This document shows, in pieces, positions 4,642 through 9,913 of a stretch of 11,759 nt of DNA (position 1 is its first letter; each line of letters begins with the position of its first letter). The notes below the pieces were generated by a model. That model worked only from the letters and a program-made list of their open reading frames with translations, was not told the DNA's origin and made no database searches. The DNA lies in NCBI GenBank assembly GCA_937944945.1, contig CALEBD010000017.1:1-11759 (forward strand), read 5' to 3'. Both the position numbers and the translations under genes were made by a program. The DNA comes from an uncultured Clostridium sp. GTDB lineage: Bacteria; Bacillota; Clostridia; Peptostreptococcales; Peptostreptococcaceae.

Positions 4642-4685
4642 TTATTAAGTTTGGTAACACGTGCACTGCCTGTAAATCTTAATAA
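4642..4685 (+). repeat. Inverted repeat with tRNA-like interior
   Basis: TTATTAAG (4642-4649) and CTTAATAA (4678-4685) pair perfectly over 8 bp around 28 bases that contain tRNA-like pieces: TTTGGTAACACG resembles a D loop and CTGTAAATC a Tyr anticodon loop. No cloverleaf can be built, so it is most likely a decayed tRNA or a structured spacer. Confidence 0.4.
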
Positions 4686-4716
4686 TAGATATGCTTAGTA
4701 CTTATTTTTATTAGTG

Positions 4717-4788
4717 GATGTATTAGCTCAGTGGTAGAGCTCTGGCAGGGAGTGCCAGAAGTCATAGGTTCGAATCCTATATGCATCC
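4717..4788 (+). tRNA. tRNA-shaped gene with abnormal anticodon loop (nominal anticodon GGA)
   Basis: Acceptor GATGTAT/ATGCATC, D arm GCTC/GAGC around AGTGGTA, and T arm ATAGG/CCTAT around TTCGAAT are excellent, and an extra G-1 to C73 pair is possible. The anticodon stem CTGGC/GCCAG closes AGGGAGT. The universally conserved T33 is replaced by G, the loop is purine-rich, and the nominal anticodon GGA would mean Ser, yet the long variable arm of tRNA-Ser is missing (variable loop AAGTC). It is probably transcribed and folded but not a normal decoder. Alternatives are a non-translational tRNA mimic or a tRNA altered in its loop. Confidence 0.75.
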
Positions 4789-4803
4789 CTTAAATTGAAA
4801 ATT

Positions 4804-5094
4804 ATGATTATACCTTCAAATTTTTTAGTTAAAACTATTACATTACATTTTGAGGGAGATGTATCTACTCCACATGTAGTAATAAACTATCTTACAAGAA
4901 GCCTATTTTTTATTCTTTTAAAATTTTCTCCAAATAAGAAATTAATGAAAGTTAAAGAAATAAAAGATAGAATTTTTATTAAAAATCTTGATCATAAGAT
5001 GACTATGGGTCTTATGGAAGCAAAAAGGATTGTAGACGAATTAACTATACAATATGATATGAATAATATCTATAGAATACGATTGGTAGAATAG
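4804..5094 (+). CDS. Hypothetical phage protein
   Basis: The product is 96 residues, starting from the ATG at 4804; a TTG nine bases upstream is in frame but less likely. It looks like a compact alpha/beta protein, with strands around VKTITLHFEG and VVINYL, a hydrophobic middle (SLFFILLKFS), a basic helix (KLMKVKEIKDR) and a C-terminal helix (GLMEAKRIVDEL). It has no cysteines, so it is not a member of the cysteine-rich family despite ending in YRIRLVE. The stop TAG (5092-5094) is made by positions 8-10 of tRNA-Cys, giving a 10-base overlap exactly like that at tRNA-Val. Family not recognised. Confidence 0.7.
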   Translation: MIIPSNFLVKTITLHFEGDVSTPHVVINYLTRSLFFILLKFSPNKKLMKVKEIKDRIFIKNLDHKMTMGLMEAKRIVDELTIQYDMNNIYRIRLVE

Positions 5095-5156
5095 CCAAGT
5101 TGATAAGGCAGTGGTCTGCAACACCACGATCGCAGGTTTGAGTCCTGCTTCTACCT
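5085..5156 (+). tRNA. tRNA-Cys (anticodon GCA)
   Basis: Acceptor GGTAGAA/TTCTACC is perfect. The anticodon stem GTGGT/ACCAC closes CTGCAAC (anticodon GCA). The T arm GCAGG/CCTGC around TTTGAGT is perfect. Discriminator U73 is the Cys identity base. Its 5' end overlaps the upstream coding region by 10 bases. Confidence 0.95.
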
Positions 5157-5159
5157 CTA

Positions 5160-5232
5160 AGCGAGTTGGAGAAGATGGTTACCTCGAGAGTTTCATAAGC
5201 TCTAGACCTCGGTTCAAATCCGAGACTCGCTA
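5160..5232 (+). tRNA. tRNA with anticodon CAT (elongator Met, or Ile2)
   Basis: Acceptor AGCGAGT/ACTCGCT is perfect. The anticodon stem AGAGT/GCTCT (last pair T-G) closes TTCATAA (anticodon CAT). The T arm CTCGG/CCGAG around TTCAAAT is perfect. Discriminator is A. The three G-C pairs of an initiator anticodon stem are absent, so it is an elongator Met or a lysidine-modified Ile tRNA. Confidence 0.9.
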
Positions 5233-5249
5233 CACAAAATTTTAAAGTT

Positions 5250-5567
5250 ATGAGAAATATATTTAACGTACTTATATGGAATTTTAATACACAAACAATA
5301 GAAGAATATAATGTTATTCCATATTTTGTAAGAGAATGGAAAGAAGAAAAAGATAAATCTAAATTTAAGTCTTTTGATGATATTAAAGAATTTGTTAGAA
5401 GTAAATCTTTATATCAATTCTGGTCTCGATGTGAATATGAAATGATTGTTAAAGGATGGCCTGTAACTAAAAGAGAAATTAAATTAGATGTACATGAACA
5501 AATCATGATGAATCTTGATTTAGTTACACAAGTTTTTATAAATACTATTGGATGGAAAGTAAAGTAA
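5250..5567 (+). CDS. Conserved phage hypothetical protein
   Basis: The product is 105 residues. An N-terminal strand (IFNVLIWNFNTQTIEEYNV) is followed by PYFVREWKEEKDK, an aromatic helix LYQFWSRCEYEMIVKGWP (about 54-71) and KLDVHEQIMMNLDLVTQVF near the end. This pattern resembles a small hypothetical found in many phages of gut bacteria, recalled from general familiarity rather than a search. No catalytic motif stands out; the conserved Trp, Cys and His could be structural. The ATG at 5250 has an A/T-rich leader. The gene ends with TAA inside the start of the next, TGA-containing gene (16-base overlap). Confidence 0.85.
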   Translation: MRNIFNVLIWNFNTQTIEEYNVIPYFVREWKEEKDKSKFKSFDDIKEFVRSKSLYQFWSRCEYEMIVKGWPVTKREIKLDVHEQIMMNLDLVTQVFINTIGWKVK

Positions 5568-5716
5568 AGGATATTTTGTTACTTTTAGAACAAAATGGAT
5601 GATCTGATCTTATCGATAGTCGATGGGAACAACAGGTTAGAGAGGAAATATTAACAGCTTATCCTGATATTGATATAGATACTTTAGATAAGGTATTAGA
5701 AATTGTATTAATTTAA
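5552..5716 (+). CDS. Small acidic protein read through one in-frame TGA (likely Trp)
   Basis: The ATG at 5552, within the end of the previous gene, opens a frame of 54 residues to a TAA at 5714-5716 if the TGA at 5600-5602 (codon 17) is read. With TGA = Trp the context is EQNGWSDLIDSRWEQQV, and the rest predicts a helical protein with DIDIDTLDKV near the end. Under the standard code only 16 residues would be made and the 35 sense codons after the TGA would lie in a gene-free gap. The next gene begins 12 bases later with a ribosome site. The same protein also uses TGG for Trp (residue 25). Function unknown. Confidence 0.7.
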
Positions 5717-5718
5717 TT

Positions 5719-5722
5719 AGGA
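5719..5722 (+). promoter_or_regulatory. Ribosome binding site supporting a GTG start at 5729
   Basis: AGGA lies 6 bases before GTG. It is one of few recognisable Shine-Dalgarno matches in the window and decides in favour of GTG over the downstream ATG at 5815. Confidence 0.5.
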
Positions 5723-5728
5723 TTACAA

Positions 5729-6004
5729 GTGAAAATAATTGTAAGTCCAGTTGACTATAATCACGATGAAACTGCAATTATATTTTACTGTAGAGCAAAA
5801 GATCGTGAAGATTATATGCGAGTATATGGTATTTTTGATACAGAACAATTTGAAATTATTGAATCAAGAATTACTGATATAACTATTTTTAGAAAAATGG
5901 TTGAAAAACTTAACGATTTTGGATTTGAAAATGAAAAATATAAAGAAAATAATCCTAATTTTGATATTAACATTGTTAAGCTCATGTGCAACAACAAAGT
6001 TTAA
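5729..6004 (+). CDS. Hypothetical phage protein with GTG start
   Basis: The product is 91 residues, beginning MKIIVSPVDYNHDETAIIF with GTG as initiator; AGGA lies six bases upstream. The N-terminal half predicts beta strands (KIIVSPVD, AIIFYCRA, YGIFDTEQFEII) and the C-terminal half helix (FRKMVEKLNDFGFENEKY). It is acidic overall. No known motif or membrane segment is visible. It is followed by a run of very short frames with uncertain status. Family not recognised. Confidence 0.75.
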   Translation: MKIIVSPVDYNHDETAIIFYCRAKDREDYMRVYGIFDTEQFEIIESRITDITIFRKMVEKLNDFGFENEKYKENNPNFDINIVKLMCNNKV

Positions 6005-6008
6005 CTTA

Positions 6009-6071
6009 ATGATTGGTCCTACAGGTGAAGAACAGAAAACGTATATAGAAAACGTAAAACAGTATAAATAA
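6009..6071 (+). CDS. Possible 20-residue peptide
   Basis: ATG at 6009 to TAA at 6069-6071 encodes a short polar peptide (MIGPTGEEQKTYIENVKQYK) with no ribosome site. Its stop overlaps the next ATG as TAATG, the same junction used by several solid genes here, which is the main support. It is too short to assign. Confidence 0.3.
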   Translation: MIGPTGEEQKTYIENVKQYK

Positions 6072-6184
6072 TGATAATTATTATTTTCATTTTATTTTTA
6101 TTTGCTTTCCTATATTTTTTAATTCATATTTATTGGATTATATCTTTTGGAAAAAAGCGCACTGATTGTGAAAAAAACAAATAG
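6071..6184 (+). CDS. Single-pass membrane peptide, possibly extended through TAG
   Basis: The product is 37 residues. Residues 2-26 are strongly hydrophobic (IIIIFILFLFAFLYFLIHIY), followed by a basic tail FGKKRTDCEKNK, which predicts one membrane helix with a cytoplasmic C-terminus. The stop is TAG at 6182-6184. If TAG is read (a CTA tRNA is encoded at 4257), the frame runs on through EICMNIYDAADGNPF and a second TAG (6230-6232) to TAA at 6233-6235, giving about 54 residues. Alternatively ATG 6194, with the strong site AGGAG at 6183-6187, begins a 12-residue peptide. Function unknown. Confidence 0.5.
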   Translation: MIIIIFILFLFAFLYFLIHIYWIISFGKKRTDCEKNK

Positions 6185-6203
6185 GAGATATGTATGAATA
6201 TTT

Positions 6204-6332
6204 ATGATGCAGCTGATGGAAATCCTTTTTAGTAATTTTTTACTTGGGTTTTATCTCGCTAATATTTTTATATTATTAGCAGGGTTTATTATATTTTTTA
6301 TAAACTTAATGAGCAATATAAAAATTCGATAG
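6204..6332 (+). CDS. Short membrane segment, in frame with the next gene across a TAG
   Basis: Starts at ATG 6204 (or 6207) give 42 residues with a hydrophobic stretch from about residue 9 (SNFLLGFYLANIFILLAGF) to 34, ending MSNIKIR and TAG at 6330-6332. The following codons stay open for ten residues and run straight into the ATG of the gene at 6360 in the same frame. If TAG is read as an amino acid, 6204-6596 is one membrane protein of 130 residues with three or four helices and no gap. Otherwise this is a separate one-pass peptide. Confidence 0.4.
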   Translation: MMQLMEILFSNFLLGFYLANIFILLAGFIIFFINLMSNIKIR

Positions 6333-6359
6333 TATGTATACTCTTTTTGTTATTATTTT

Positions 6360-6596
6360 ATGTATATTATTCCTGTATTTATTAACGCTTTTCTCTTTAT
6401 TTTTGCTTATAAAGTAAGTCATAAAGAAAGAATTACTATTGGAAAAATATTTGAATATTGGAACGATAAGTTTAGGGATAGTGATGGTGATAGTAGTCTT
6501 TGTTTATTCCTTTTTATTCCTGGAATGAATATACTATTTATATTCTATACTTTTTTCTTATCGTTGTACAATATATTTAAAAATATAGAAGTCTAA
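6360..6596 (+). CDS. Small membrane protein with two hydrophobic segments
   Basis: The product is 78 residues. It has a hydrophobic segment at about 1-18 (IIPVFINAFLFIFAYK), a polar loop with KERITIGKIFEYWNDKFRDSDGD, and a second hydrophobic segment at about 46-72 (LCLFLFIPGMNILFIFYTFF). The charged loop is 27-28 residues. It has no ribosome site, and the upstream 27 bases belong to the same open frame as the 6204 gene across a TAG, so the true start may be 6204. The TAA stop overlaps the MgtC-like gene start (TAATG), suggesting coupled expression of two membrane proteins. Family not recognised. Confidence 0.65.
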   Translation: MYIIPVFINAFLFIFAYKVSHKERITIGKIFEYWNDKFRDSDGDSSLCLFLFIPGMNILFIFYTFFLSLYNIFKNIEV

Positions 6597-6976
6597 TGTT
6601 CACTTTTATTACAGGTCTAATTGCAGTTTTAGTATGTGGAGCTCTTATAGGATATGAACGGCAATTTAAATCTAAAATAATTGGAATTAGAACCTGTATA
6701 TTAATTATGTTAGGTTCTTTTGTTTTTACATATATTTCAATTAAAATAGGTGGAGATCCGTCTAGAGTTGCTGCACAAATTGCTTCTGGTGTTGGTTTTA
6801 TTGGCGCAGGTATAATATTTAAGAATGGAATTGATGATATTCGTCATTTAACTACAGCTGTATTAGTTTGGGTATTAGCAGCTTTAGGCAGTTTAATTTC
6901 TCTTGGATATTTATTTGAATCATTAATGATAACTGGAATAATCTATATAATCCTTAAAATAAAAATACTAAAATGA
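6596..6976 (+). CDS. MgtC/SapB-family membrane protein, short form
   Basis: The product is 126 residues matching the MgtC/SapB membrane domain: GALIGYERQ (15-23), GIRTCIL (30-36), DPSRVAAQIASGVGFIGAG (54-72) and LTTAVLVWVLAALG (85-98). About four membrane helices are expected. Bacterial MgtC (about 230 residues) helps survival in low Mg and in macrophages and is reported to inhibit the F1Fo ATP synthase. The C-terminal soluble domain of full-length MgtC is missing, as in short bacterial relatives. In a phage it could alter host membrane energetics, which is inference. It ends at TGA (6974-6976) in an ATGA overlap with the next gene. If TGA is read as Trp it would continue 17 more codons to TAA at 7028-7030. 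Confidence 0.88.
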   Translation: MFTFITGLIAVLVCGALIGYERQFKSKIIGIRTCILIMLGSFVFTYISIKIGGDPSRVAAQIASGVGFIGAGIIFKNGIDDIRHLTTAVLVWVLAALGSLISLGYLFESLMITGIIYIILKIKILK

Positions 6977-7230
6977 ACAAAATTGAAAAGCTGTACAGGT
7001 CTATGTATGAAAATGAATTACGTAAACTAAGAAAATGTGCAGAATCTGTTCAAAAACTTTCTCAATATGTTGCATTTAAAGCATGGAGTGAGGAAGTAAT
7101 GGCTTACTTGTTCTTTAAAATAGACCGTTTAGATTATATTTGGGAATGGGAATATAAGGATAAAATTGCAACGTTTATTCAGGATTGTCAAGAAATCGCT
7201 TTGCAAAAAGTAAAACTCAATTCTAAATGA
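6973..7230 (+). CDS. Hypothetical helical protein, first of a tandem paralogous pair
   Basis: The product is 85 residues, mainly helical, and aligns with the next gene over about 50 residues: IEKLYRSMYENELRKLRKCA here against ERKLWLSVCNNDLKKLEACA there, then FKAWSEEV against LNWSEKAK and LFFKIDRL against IIFKLDKA. A duplication is therefore clear. It has no membrane segment or known motif. The start overlaps the MgtC-like gene by ATGA and the end overlaps the paralogue by ATGA, so three genes are chained. Both TGA codons would be sense codons under a strict TGA = Trp code, a conflict discussed in the findings. Function unknown. Confidence 0.8.
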   Translation: MNKIEKLYRSMYENELRKLRKCAESVQKLSQYVAFKAWSEEVMAYLFFKIDRLDYIWEWEYKDKIATFIQDCQEIALQKVKLNSK

Positions 7231-7475
7231 CAAAGGAAAGAAAACTTTGGTTATCAGTATGTAATAATGATTTAAAGAAATTAGAAGCTTGTGCTTATTC
7301 TATTCGAACAGAAATTCAGAGAAAAGTATTTTTGAATTGGAGTGAAAAGGCAAAGCAAAATATTATCTTTAAATTAGATAAAGCTACTCGTTGGGGACAT
7401 AGTCCTCATAGAGGAGAAATTTCTTATATTATTTCTGTGTATCAACAAAGAGTTAGAGAAATGATGTTAGAATAA
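7227..7475 (+). CDS. Hypothetical helical protein, second of a tandem paralogous pair
   Basis: The product is 82 residues and a paralogue of the preceding gene (shared KL-x4-x-L-K-L-x2-C-A-x-S pattern, WSE at mid-protein and FK(I/L)D). The C-terminal part differs (ATRWGHSPHRGEISYIISVYQQ) and keeps only a short common tail pattern. The start overlaps its paralogue's stop (ATGA), and a clear TAA ends it 13 bases before tRNA-Gly. No ribosome site is needed if translation is coupled. Not recognised. Confidence 0.8.
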   Translation: MTKERKLWLSVCNNDLKKLEACAYSIRTEIQRKVFLNWSEKAKQNIIFKLDKATRWGHSPHRGEISYIISVYQQRVREMMLE

Positions 7476-7488
7476 ATATTAATGGTTT

Positions 7489-7560
7489 GCGTCGTTGGTG
7501 TTAGTGATAGCATATTAGACTTCCAATCTAAAGGGGAGAGTTTGAATCTCTTACGACGCT
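7489..7560 (+). tRNA. tRNA-Gly (anticodon TCC)
   Basis: Acceptor GCGTCGT/ACGACGC is perfect. The anticodon stem TTAGA/TCTAA closes CTTCCAA (anticodon TCC). The T arm is GAGAG/CTCTT around TTTGAAT. Discriminator U73 is the Gly identity base. It stands apart from the main array, just ahead of the HNH endonuclease gene. Confidence 0.94.
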
Positions 7561-7582
7561 CTAAAGTGAATAATGAATATTG

Positions 7583-8311
7583 ATGAAAACTATTAAAGAA
7601 CTTTCAGATAGACAAATTAAACTTGCGTGAATTAGTAGTAAAAGTTTATATGAAATTTGTAAAAAATTAGAAATTCACGATAATACTTATAATAGAAAAT
7701 ATTTAAGAGTTTGAGGAGTTAAGGAAGGACTAAAAATTCCTGTTTTTACACGATTTACTAAAACAGATTATGTAAAAAATCCTAAATTGTGTAAAAAATG
7801 TAAAAAACCTATTCCTTGAAATCAAAGAGAAAATAACTTCTGTTCTCACTCTTGTGCAACTAGTTATACAAATATAAAAAGAGGTGCTATAACTAGTGGT
7901 AAATATGTCAAAAATGCAACTAGTAAATGCTTAAATTGTGGAAAGGAAATTTTTGCAAGAAATAAATATTGTAGTATTATTTGTCAAGTTGAATTTAAAT
8001 ATAAGGAGTATATTCAAAGGTGGAAAGACGGGAAAGAAACAGGAATGTCTGGTACAGATGGTCTTTCAAATCATATAAGAAAATATTTATTAGATAAGAC
8101 TAATTATACTTGTGAAATTCCAGGGTGTGGATGCAATTTTATTAATCCTTATACTGGATTATCTATTTTGCAAATTCATCATATAGATGGAGATGCAACT
8201 AATAATAAAGAGCAAAATCTTCAGGTTTTATGTCCTAATCATCATGCTATGACAGAACATTTTGGCTCCAGAAATAAAAATAGTACTAGAAAGTATCGTT
8301 ATAAAAAGTAA
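7583..8311 (+). CDS. HNH homing-type endonuclease with three in-frame TGA codons
   Basis: ATG at 7583 to TAA at 8309-8311 gives 242 residues if the TGA codons 16, 44 and 79 (7628, 7712, 7817) are read. The N-terminal part (SLYEICKKLEIHDNTYNRKYL) resembles a helix-turn-helix-like DNA-binding region. Two CxxC/CxxxC zinc pairs follow (C70/C73 with C87/C91; C116/C119 with C130/C134). The HNH nuclease core is CEIPGCGC (177-184), HHIDGD (199-204), N212 and LCPNHHAMT (216-224). The core is intact, and no TAA, TAG or frameshift interrupts it. This argues for recoding rather than decay. With TGA = Trp the contexts are LAWISS, RVWGVK and IPWNQR. It lies next to tRNA-Gly and may be a mobile homing gene. 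Under the standard code only a C-terminal piece from 8045 would be open. Confidence 0.88.
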
Positions 8312-8338
8312 TTACCCACTCTAATAAATTTTAAAAAC

Positions 8339-9208
8339 ATGAAATCCTTATCTAAAATTTTTAATGCAATATATTTGTGTATAAGATTCCCATTCTTATA
8401 TCCAAGAAATAGATTTTCAGATGAACATACAGTTTATATAAGATGGATGTCTAATTTAGTATACAAATACTATAGTAAGTCTTATTATGATATCAGTTTA
8501 GCTTATAAGTTTTATAAAGATCCTCAAGAATGTACTACTATTACAAAGCAAGTAATCTTCAAGGATAAATACAATTTTAAAGCAAGGCTTGTACGTAATA
8601 ATACTATTTTAAGATTTTATAGTGATATATTGAAAGAACCTTATGATTTTAATATACAAAAGTATGTGGGTGATAATTTTAAGATTTCAGGAATTACTGT
8701 AAGTAAATCAACCTTCAATAATATACCTGTTTTATATTATCATATACATAAAAAGGAAGTTACTAATACTAATTATGGATTTAGTTATAAGAAGTTAGAA
8801 TTTGTAGCTGATACCAAAAGTGTCAAGATCTATACTATTCTAAACTATATTTACAAAAATATAATTCCTAAAATTTGTTTTATTCCAACTTATACAGAAC
8901 TTAATAGTATGCCAATTGGTTGGAGAAAAGCATTTGGCATTCAAATGTGTAAAGAAATAAAACAAGCTCTTAAAAAGCATAATTATTTATATAATTATAG
9001 AATTATGCAGATTAAAGAGAAGTACGGTTCTCTTCGTTGGTATGATGCAGGAGCTCCAGAAGAAATACAGACTATAATTAATAAGTATGAAGATATTTCT
9101 TATCATACATGTATAAGTTGTGGAAAACCTGCTAAATATTTAAGTACAGGGTGGATATGTCCTTATTGTGAAAAATGTGCTCCAAGGGGCAGTAAGTTAA
9201 TGAAATAA
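8339..9208 (+). CDS. Phage protein with a C-terminal zinc-finger domain
   Basis: The product is 289 residues. The N-terminal half (1-180) is tyrosine- and lysine-rich and unrecognised. The C-terminal part matches a domain seen in many phage and bacterial hypotheticals: MPIGWRKAFG (191-200), a helix, the block MQIKEKYGSLRWY (223-235), a helix, then a zinc-knuckle with C258/C261 and C274/C277. W195, K226-G230 and R233-W234 are the typical conserved positions. Its role is not established; a nucleic-acid-binding function would suit the zinc site. The start is the ATG at 8339, 28 bases after the HNH gene, with an A-rich leader. The TAA stop overlaps the next start (TAATG). Confidence 0.88.
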   Translation: MKSLSKIFNAIYLCIRFPFLYPRNRFSDEHTVYIRWMSNLVYKYYSKSYYDISLAYKFYKDPQECTTITKQVIFKDKYNFKARLVRNNTILRFYSDILKEPYDFNIQKYVGDNFKISGITVSKSTFNNIPVLYYHIHKKEVTNTNYGFSYKKLEFVADTKSVKIYTILNYIYKNIIPKICFIPTYTELNSMPIGWRKAFGIQMCKEIKQALKKHNYLYNYRIMQIKEKYGSLRWYDAGAPEEIQTIINKYEDISYHTCISCGKPAKYLSTGWICPYCEKCAPRGSKLMK

Positions 9209-9540
9209 TGACTTTTAAAGAATTTTGTAAAGAACTATTAGAGGAGTATGGATATATAATATTTCAATATGATAGTGTTATTTCTTTTACTCAAACTTTT
9301 CCTGATACAACTTGCAGATTAGGTGGGATAGGAGGACAGGCATTTACTGATGCTCAAATATTTATATTTGTTAATCAAAGTGATAGAAATGCTATTGTAA
9401 TTGGTCCTGCATGGAGTTATTACATAGAAAATATTACTGAAAAATTTTCAGTGGATTGTTGTAACCATCATATAGCTGGAATTAATAATATTGCAAGAAT
9501 TAAAAGATATGGTGACATTAAAGAAATTAAAAGAGCTTAA
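9208..9540 (+). CDS. Hypothetical phage protein
   Basis: The product is 110 residues, beginning with an amphipathic helix (TFKEFCKELLEEYGY) followed by strand-rich sequence (IIFQYDSVISFTQTF, AQIFIFVNQ, NAIVIGPAWSYYIENI) and ending in a basic tail (RIKRYGDIKEIKRA). It has a glycine-rich turn GGIGGQ at about 39-44 and CCNHH near residue 84, the latter of uncertain significance. There is no membrane helix. It is coupled to the upstream gene by TAATG and overlaps the downstream YqeY-domain gene by 32 bases. Not recognised. Confidence 0.75.
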   Translation: MTFKEFCKELLEEYGYIIFQYDSVISFTQTFPDTTCRLGGIGGQAFTDAQIFIFVNQSDRNAIVIGPAWSYYIENITEKFSVDCCNHHIAGINNIARIKRYGDIKEIKRA

Positions 9541-9913
9541 GCAAATTAAGCGGGATAATAAGGTAATTTATAATTTGTTAAATACTATCATTGGAGAGTG
9601 TGAACAAATTAGTAAAGATCCTTCTTGTAGTCAAGTTATGGATGTTATACAGAAAATGTATAAAGATAATAAACAGACTATTAGTGAATGTTCGGTGGAT
9701 AGAGTTGATCAACTTAATACTCTAAATGAAGAAAATGCTTTTCTTGAAAGCTATTTACCTCAACCTCTTACGAAAGAAGAATTAACTGCACTTATTGGTT
9801 CACAATTAACTGCAGGTAATAATATGTCAAAAATTATGAAATATCTTTCAGAAGAATATAAAGGAAGATATGATGGTAAAGTTGCAGTAGAAATTATTAA
9901 ATCCTTACAATAA
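9509..9913 (+). CDS. GatB/YqeY-domain protein
   Basis: The product is 134 residues from the ATG at 9509; an upstream TTG at 9491 would add six. It is helical throughout. The C-terminal half carries the YqeY signature: ENAFLESYLPQPLTKEEL, then a loop, MSKIMKYLSEEYKGRYDGKVA and EIIKSL. YqeY is related to the tail domain of GatB, the subunit of the tRNA-dependent amidotransferase that makes Gln-tRNA(Gln), and is thought to interact with tRNA. Its exact job is not established. In this phage, with many tRNAs and a CTA suppressor, a role in tRNA handling or charging is an attractive inference. The gene overlaps its upstream neighbour by 32 bases and its TAA overlaps the next start. Confidence 0.88.
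   Translation: MVTLKKLKELKQIKRDNKVIYNLLNTIIGECEQISKDPSCSQVMDVIQKMYKDNKQTISECSVDRVDQLNTLNEENAFLESYLPQPLTKEELTALIGSQLTAGNNMSKIMKYLSEEYKGRYDGKVAVEIIKSLQ

Noticed and set aside
5812..5997. Minus-strand open frame of 61 codons
   Set aside because: It is fully antisense to the well-supported gene at 5729-6004; all other genes are on the + strand.
6334..6417. 27-residue hydrophobic frame starting at ATG 6334
   Set aside because: It is contained mostly within the 6360 gene in another frame, has no ribosome site, and is low-complexity Leu/Phe sequence.
8045..8311. HNH gene as an N-terminally truncated 88-residue protein or pseudogene
   Set aside because: The upstream frame is intact except for TGA codons and carries conserved zinc pairs; the whole 7583-8311 frame is the better model.
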